This document shows positions 60,905 through 64,000 of a stretch of 64,000 nt of DNA, piece after piece (within the stretch, counting starts at the first letter, position 1; every line of letters starts with the position of its first letter). The stretch is from Pyropia haitanensis. Its lineage: Eukaryota > Rhodophyta > Bangiophyceae > Bangiales > Bangiaceae. The position numbers were made by a program, and so were the translations under genes. The notes below the pieces were generated by a model. That model saw only the letters and a list, made by a program, of their open reading frames with translations, searched no databases and had not been told where the DNA came from. Where the stretch lies: contig SDUX01000010.1 of the NCBI GenBank assembly GCA_008729055.1, positions 124,001 to 188,000 on the forward strand. Direction: 5' to 3'.

Positions 60905-62985
60905 TCACTTTTGGTCAAAGTTGTTGGCCGTCGCGACGCGCGTGCACTTGGCCATCACCGCCGACGCGCGGCTGATCGGCTCGCTCATGTACCAGTTGTC
61001 CACGGGCGGCGCAAACGGCACGCGCGACGCGTAGCGCGGGGCGGCCGCGCCCGGCACGGGCGGCGGGTCGGCGCCCCACAGGCGGTCCGCCGCCTGCACC
61101 GCGCCGTCGACGGCCAGGTGCGGCGCCAAAAAGGCCGTCGTCCCCCTGGGCGCGTCCGCCGCGGCCGCCGCGCCGCCCATCTCTGCCGGCGGCACGTGCG
61201 TACCGAGGAGCCCGCGGAGGACGTCCACGTCGGCACGGGCGGCGCCCGGCGGGAAGAGGGCGGCCTTGCCCGTCTGTACCCGCCCCTCCGTGTTGACGTA
61301 CGTGCCCGCCTTTTCCGTGTAGGCCGCGCCGGGGAGCACCACGTCCGCCGCCGCCGCGCCCGCGTCGCCGTGGTGGCCCTGGTAGACTACCAGGCAGTCG
61401 TCGGGGAGGGTGTCGAGGCCCTCCAGGCCGTCGGCGGCGAGCAGGAAGAGCACCTTGGTCGCCGACCAGTCGGCCGGCGCGCCCGGCACCGCCGCGTTCA
61501 TGCCCAGGTCGAGCGCGCCCACCGTGTTGGCGCCGCTGTGCAGCACGTTCCACCCGTCCCACCCGCCGGCGGGGTTGATCGCCCCGCAGTGCCGCGCAAT
61601 ATCCCGCGCCATGGCAAGCAGCGCGGGCCCGTCGGCACGCGCGAGGAGGGTGTTGCCGACAATCACCGCCGGCCGGCGGGCGGCGGCGAGCGTTTTGCAC
61701 CACGGGTGGGTGCCCTCCGCGACCTCCCGCAGCGTCACCGCCGAGTGGCCCAGGTGGGCGACCGGGTAGGTGAGGTCGACGGCGCAGCCAATCGACGCCA
61801 CCGACATCCGCCCGTACGTGACCGACTTGCGCAGCCGCACGTTGAGCAGCGGCGCCTCCTTGCGGGGGTTGACCCCGACGAGCAGCACCGCGTCGGCCGC
61901 CTCCAGGCCGGCCAGCCCCGAGTTCATCACGTACTCGTGGCGAAAGTCCGTGTTGAGGGCGGTCGCCGCGCCGGCCACGTGCAGCTGGCCGGCGGGGAAC
62001 CAGCGGAGGAACTGGCGGCGGAGCTCCGCCATCGCCTCCGTGTCCGCGGTGGGGCCCACCACCGCGTGCGCCTCGTAGGTGGCGCCGGTGGACGTGGCCT
62101 GCCGGTCCAGAGCGAGGAGCTTGTTGCGCAGCACGGACCGCGCCTTGTCCCACGACACCGCCTCCAAAGAGCCGTCTGGCAGCCGCACCTACAATGTACA
62201 AAAAAAAAAAGGACACGGCAAGGACAACAAGGAAGAGAACGGGTAACAACATGATTCAGAGGTGCCAAGGCACCAGTATGTCAGACGTCGGTGCCCCGTG
62301 GGCTCTCCAAGAGGGCTCCAAAAAGAAACGCCAAGACTGTTGCAGAAGCGCGCATTCACCCAGTCGTCCTCGCACACCAGCGCCGACTTGCACACAAAGC
62401 AACCGTTCCTGGACAGCACACTCAAGAAAAAGGCGACCCTCACCTCCGCCCACGTCACCCTCCCCCCTCCCCACAACATACCATCGGCGAGTTGAGGCGC
62501 TGCCGCTTCAGGCCGTCGTACGAGAACCGCGCCTTATCCGAGATCCATTCCTCATTGACCTCCTCATTCAGCCGCGGCAGGATGCGCATCACCTCAGAGC
62601 CGCGCGTGTACACCGTAATGTTCGAGCCGACGCCGTCCATCACGTCCACGGAGGGGGTCTCCTTGAGCTCCCACGGGCGCGAGGTGAAGGCGTACGGCTT
62701 GGACGTTAGCGCGCCGACGGCGACGGCGGGGATCGTGGCGGTGGCGCCAAGCCGGAGGGTGGCCGTGCCGCTCGCCACGGGCGCCGCCGACGGCGCTGCG
62801 GGCGGTGCCGCCGGGGTGCCCAGGCGGGGACCCGCGGCGGCACCCGCGGCGGCGGCGGCGGCGGCGGCGGTGGACAGCGCCCGGGCACCCGGCGGAGTCA
62901 CGGGCCCGGTGACCCGCCGGGAGGCGCCCCAGCGGCCAGCTGCAGCTGCTCCCGCCGCGCGGCCGAGGGGGCGAAGCGCGCTCAT
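60905..62985 (-). CDS. NDUFS1: NDUFS1 (complex I 75-kDa subunit) C-terminal domain only, two exons
   Basis: Exon 1 is 62985-62482, exon 2 62188-60905; the 293-base intron is GTATGT...TAG, phase 0, joining SPM to [13 protein letters not shown]. The 595-residue product starts with a long Ala/Arg presequence ([20 protein letters not shown]) suited to mitochondrial import. It enters the NDUFS1 family directly at [20 protein letters not shown], continuing [36 protein letters not shown] and the molybdopterin-oxidoreductase-like domain ([54 protein letters not shown]). The usual N-terminal ~200 residues with the 2Fe-2S and two 4Fe-4S centres are absent. Even the CP of the family's [11 protein letters not shown] is replaced by AV. 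The Fe-S part must be encoded elsewhere if complex I is functional. Confidence 0.9.
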
Positions 62986-63507
62986 GGTGACGACGTGAGC
63001 ACAGAAAGCGGGGAACGGTGGCGAGGGGCGGCGGCCACCACACCGTCGCAAAACCGCCCGCAAAAGTGCGACAGAAACGGTCCGCGGCTACGTGAAAGGA
63101 CGATCCAGCGCTGGTCAACCAAGTCGCCAGCGGACGACGCCACACTACGGGCGATGGCGGGGGCGGGGGGCGTCGTCAAGGCGGCCACGATGGGCTCCCG
63201 CTTTGCCCAACATCGCGCTTGCCACAGCCGGAGACCGGGCCAACCTGACAAGTACGTAAATTTGGAAATCTCGACGTAGAGAAACACCAATGTTGTCTGT
63301 AGTTTTCAATGAACCACACGTGGGCCGCCCCTGTCCCTCCAGTAGGAACAAGACGCGCCGGGCGGCGCGGGTGCGGATGGCCGTGCTACAAGGACACAAG
63401 AGTAAATGTTTATATGCCATAAATGTATACACCCGACCAGCTACCTGACAATCCAAAAACGACACGCTTCTCACCAACGCCCACCACCGCAGCGCCCCGT
63501 GGGCAGC
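62986..63507. other. intergenic, NDUFS1 promoter and spondin gene 3' flank
   Basis: Balanced composition, no ferredoxin-like coding sequence on either strand, so the missing Fe-S domain of NDUFS1 is not hiding here as an upstream exon. Confidence 0.55.
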
Positions 63508-64000
63508 TCACAGAGCGCGGATGGTGTAGTAGCCGACGGGCGTCCCAAACGACGGGAAGCCGCGGTTCTGCAGCGAGAAAATGGTCGTCGGCGGCTTGGT
63601 CACCGCGTTGTCGGCGGTGTGGGTGCGGCCCGAGTCGGTGCCCGAGTCCCAAAACGTCAGCCGCCCCCACGCCTTTGGCACCCACCGCCCGTACTGGCAG
63701 ACGGGCACGTCGTGGAAGCCGGTGAACCAGTCGGGCGACGGGAACAGCATCGTCGCGCCGGACACGTACGTCGCGCCCGTCGCCGCGTCGGCGGTGACGC
63801 GCAGTACGACCGTCTCCACCCCGTCCGGCGTCGGCGCGTCGGTGCCCGCCCACGAGGACACGTGGCCCGCATGCTGGTACGCGGCGAGCTCCTCACGGAG
63901 TGGCGCCGGGTTGCCCGTCTCGGCGACCGTCTGGATGCCGGTGCGCGCAAACGCGCCGGGCGCCCACATCTGGTAGCGCGACGCGTGGGCGGCGACGGTG
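63508..64000 (-). CDS. spondin-domain protein, 5' end outside window
   Basis: The open frame reaches the window edge and ends at TGA 63508. The visible 160 or so residues fit a Spondin_N domain: YQMWAPGAFARTGIQTVAET (the AS-x-G-I-x-x-x-A-E region), GVETVVLRVTADA, TMLFPSPDWFTGFHDV and LTFWDSGTDSGRTH, close to the family's metal-binding D-A-G-T-D segment. It ends shortly after the domain (FGTPVGYYTIRAL), so this is the C-terminal part. Spondin domains are extracellular adhesion modules in animals and also occur in bacteria and some algae. A secreted or cell-wall role is inferred; the N-terminal signal is not in view. Confidence 0.75.
   Translation of the reverse strand, partial: TVAAHASRYQMWAPGAFARTGIQTVAETGNPAPLREELAAYQHAGHVSSWAGTDAPTPDGVETVVLRVTADAATGATYVSGATMLFPSPDWFTGFHDVPVCQYGRWVPKAWGRLTFWDSGTDSGRTHTADNAVTKPPTTIFSLQNRGFPSFGTPVGYYTIRAL

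Overview
This window is nuclear DNA from a very GC-rich eukaryote with few, short introns and long G/C mononucleotide and GCC/GGC triplet runs. The best guess is a bangiophyte red alga (Porphyra/Pyropia type). Supporting points are a starch-phosphorylating phosphoglucan water dikinase with no targeting peptide (as expected for cytosolic floridean starch), GT-AG introns of about 300 bases, and a Ty3/gypsy chromovirus. The species assignment is inference. No bacterial operon, CRISPR, rRNA or tRNA was recognised.

Layout. 1-16740: the 3' part of a giant Ala/Pro/Asp/Val repeat protein with a long coiled coil. 17410-20774 (+): PWD-type glucan dikinase. 21272-23079 (-): TFIIH subunit p62 (TFB1/GTF2H1), with a DIRS-like reverse transcriptase fragment just upstream. 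23971-35001: a complete, very young minus-strand Ty3/gypsy chromovirus with near-identical LTRs, gag, a -1 frameshift site, pol and, between pol and the 3' LTR, a long opposite-strand RS-rich coding region. 35002-38340: lower-GC transposon debris with repeated hairpins, terminal inverted repeats and an FG-nucleoporin-like fragment. 38343-40302 (-): secreted serine beta-lactamase/penicillin-binding-fold hydrolase. 40865-41791 (-): small protein with an RRxS array. 41792-44517: no supported gene. 44518-46337 (+): three-exon beta-carbonic anhydrase. 46767-48834 (-): nuclear HARE-HTH protein. 49961-50606 (+): doubtful Pro-rich ORF. 51732-53344 (+): MscS-type channel. 53991-56643 (-): RAD17 clamp loader. 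57136-58337: 1.2-kb inverted-repeat transposon. 58782-60327 (+): RAD1-like checkpoint clamp subunit. 60905-62985 (-): two-exon NDUFS1 lacking its N-terminal Fe-S domain. 63508-64000 (-): spondin-domain protein cut by the window edge.

Most host genes need one or more single-base changes in G/C runs of at least 7 to give one reading frame. The giant ORF, gag, pol and NDUFS1 are intact. This points to homopolymer errors in the assembly rather than mass pseudogenisation, but it has to be tested.

Functionally, RAD17 and the RAD1-like gene are divergent neighbours and act together (loader and clamp of the 9-1-1 DNA-damage checkpoint). TFIIH p62 acts in transcription and excision repair. NDUFS1 belongs to respiratory complex I. 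The dikinase acts in starch turnover and the carbonic anhydrase in inorganic-carbon handling. The retroelement is the most information-rich part: it combines a textbook slippery heptamer and stem-loop, a chromodomain, a DIRS-like C-terminal tail and a large antisense gene.
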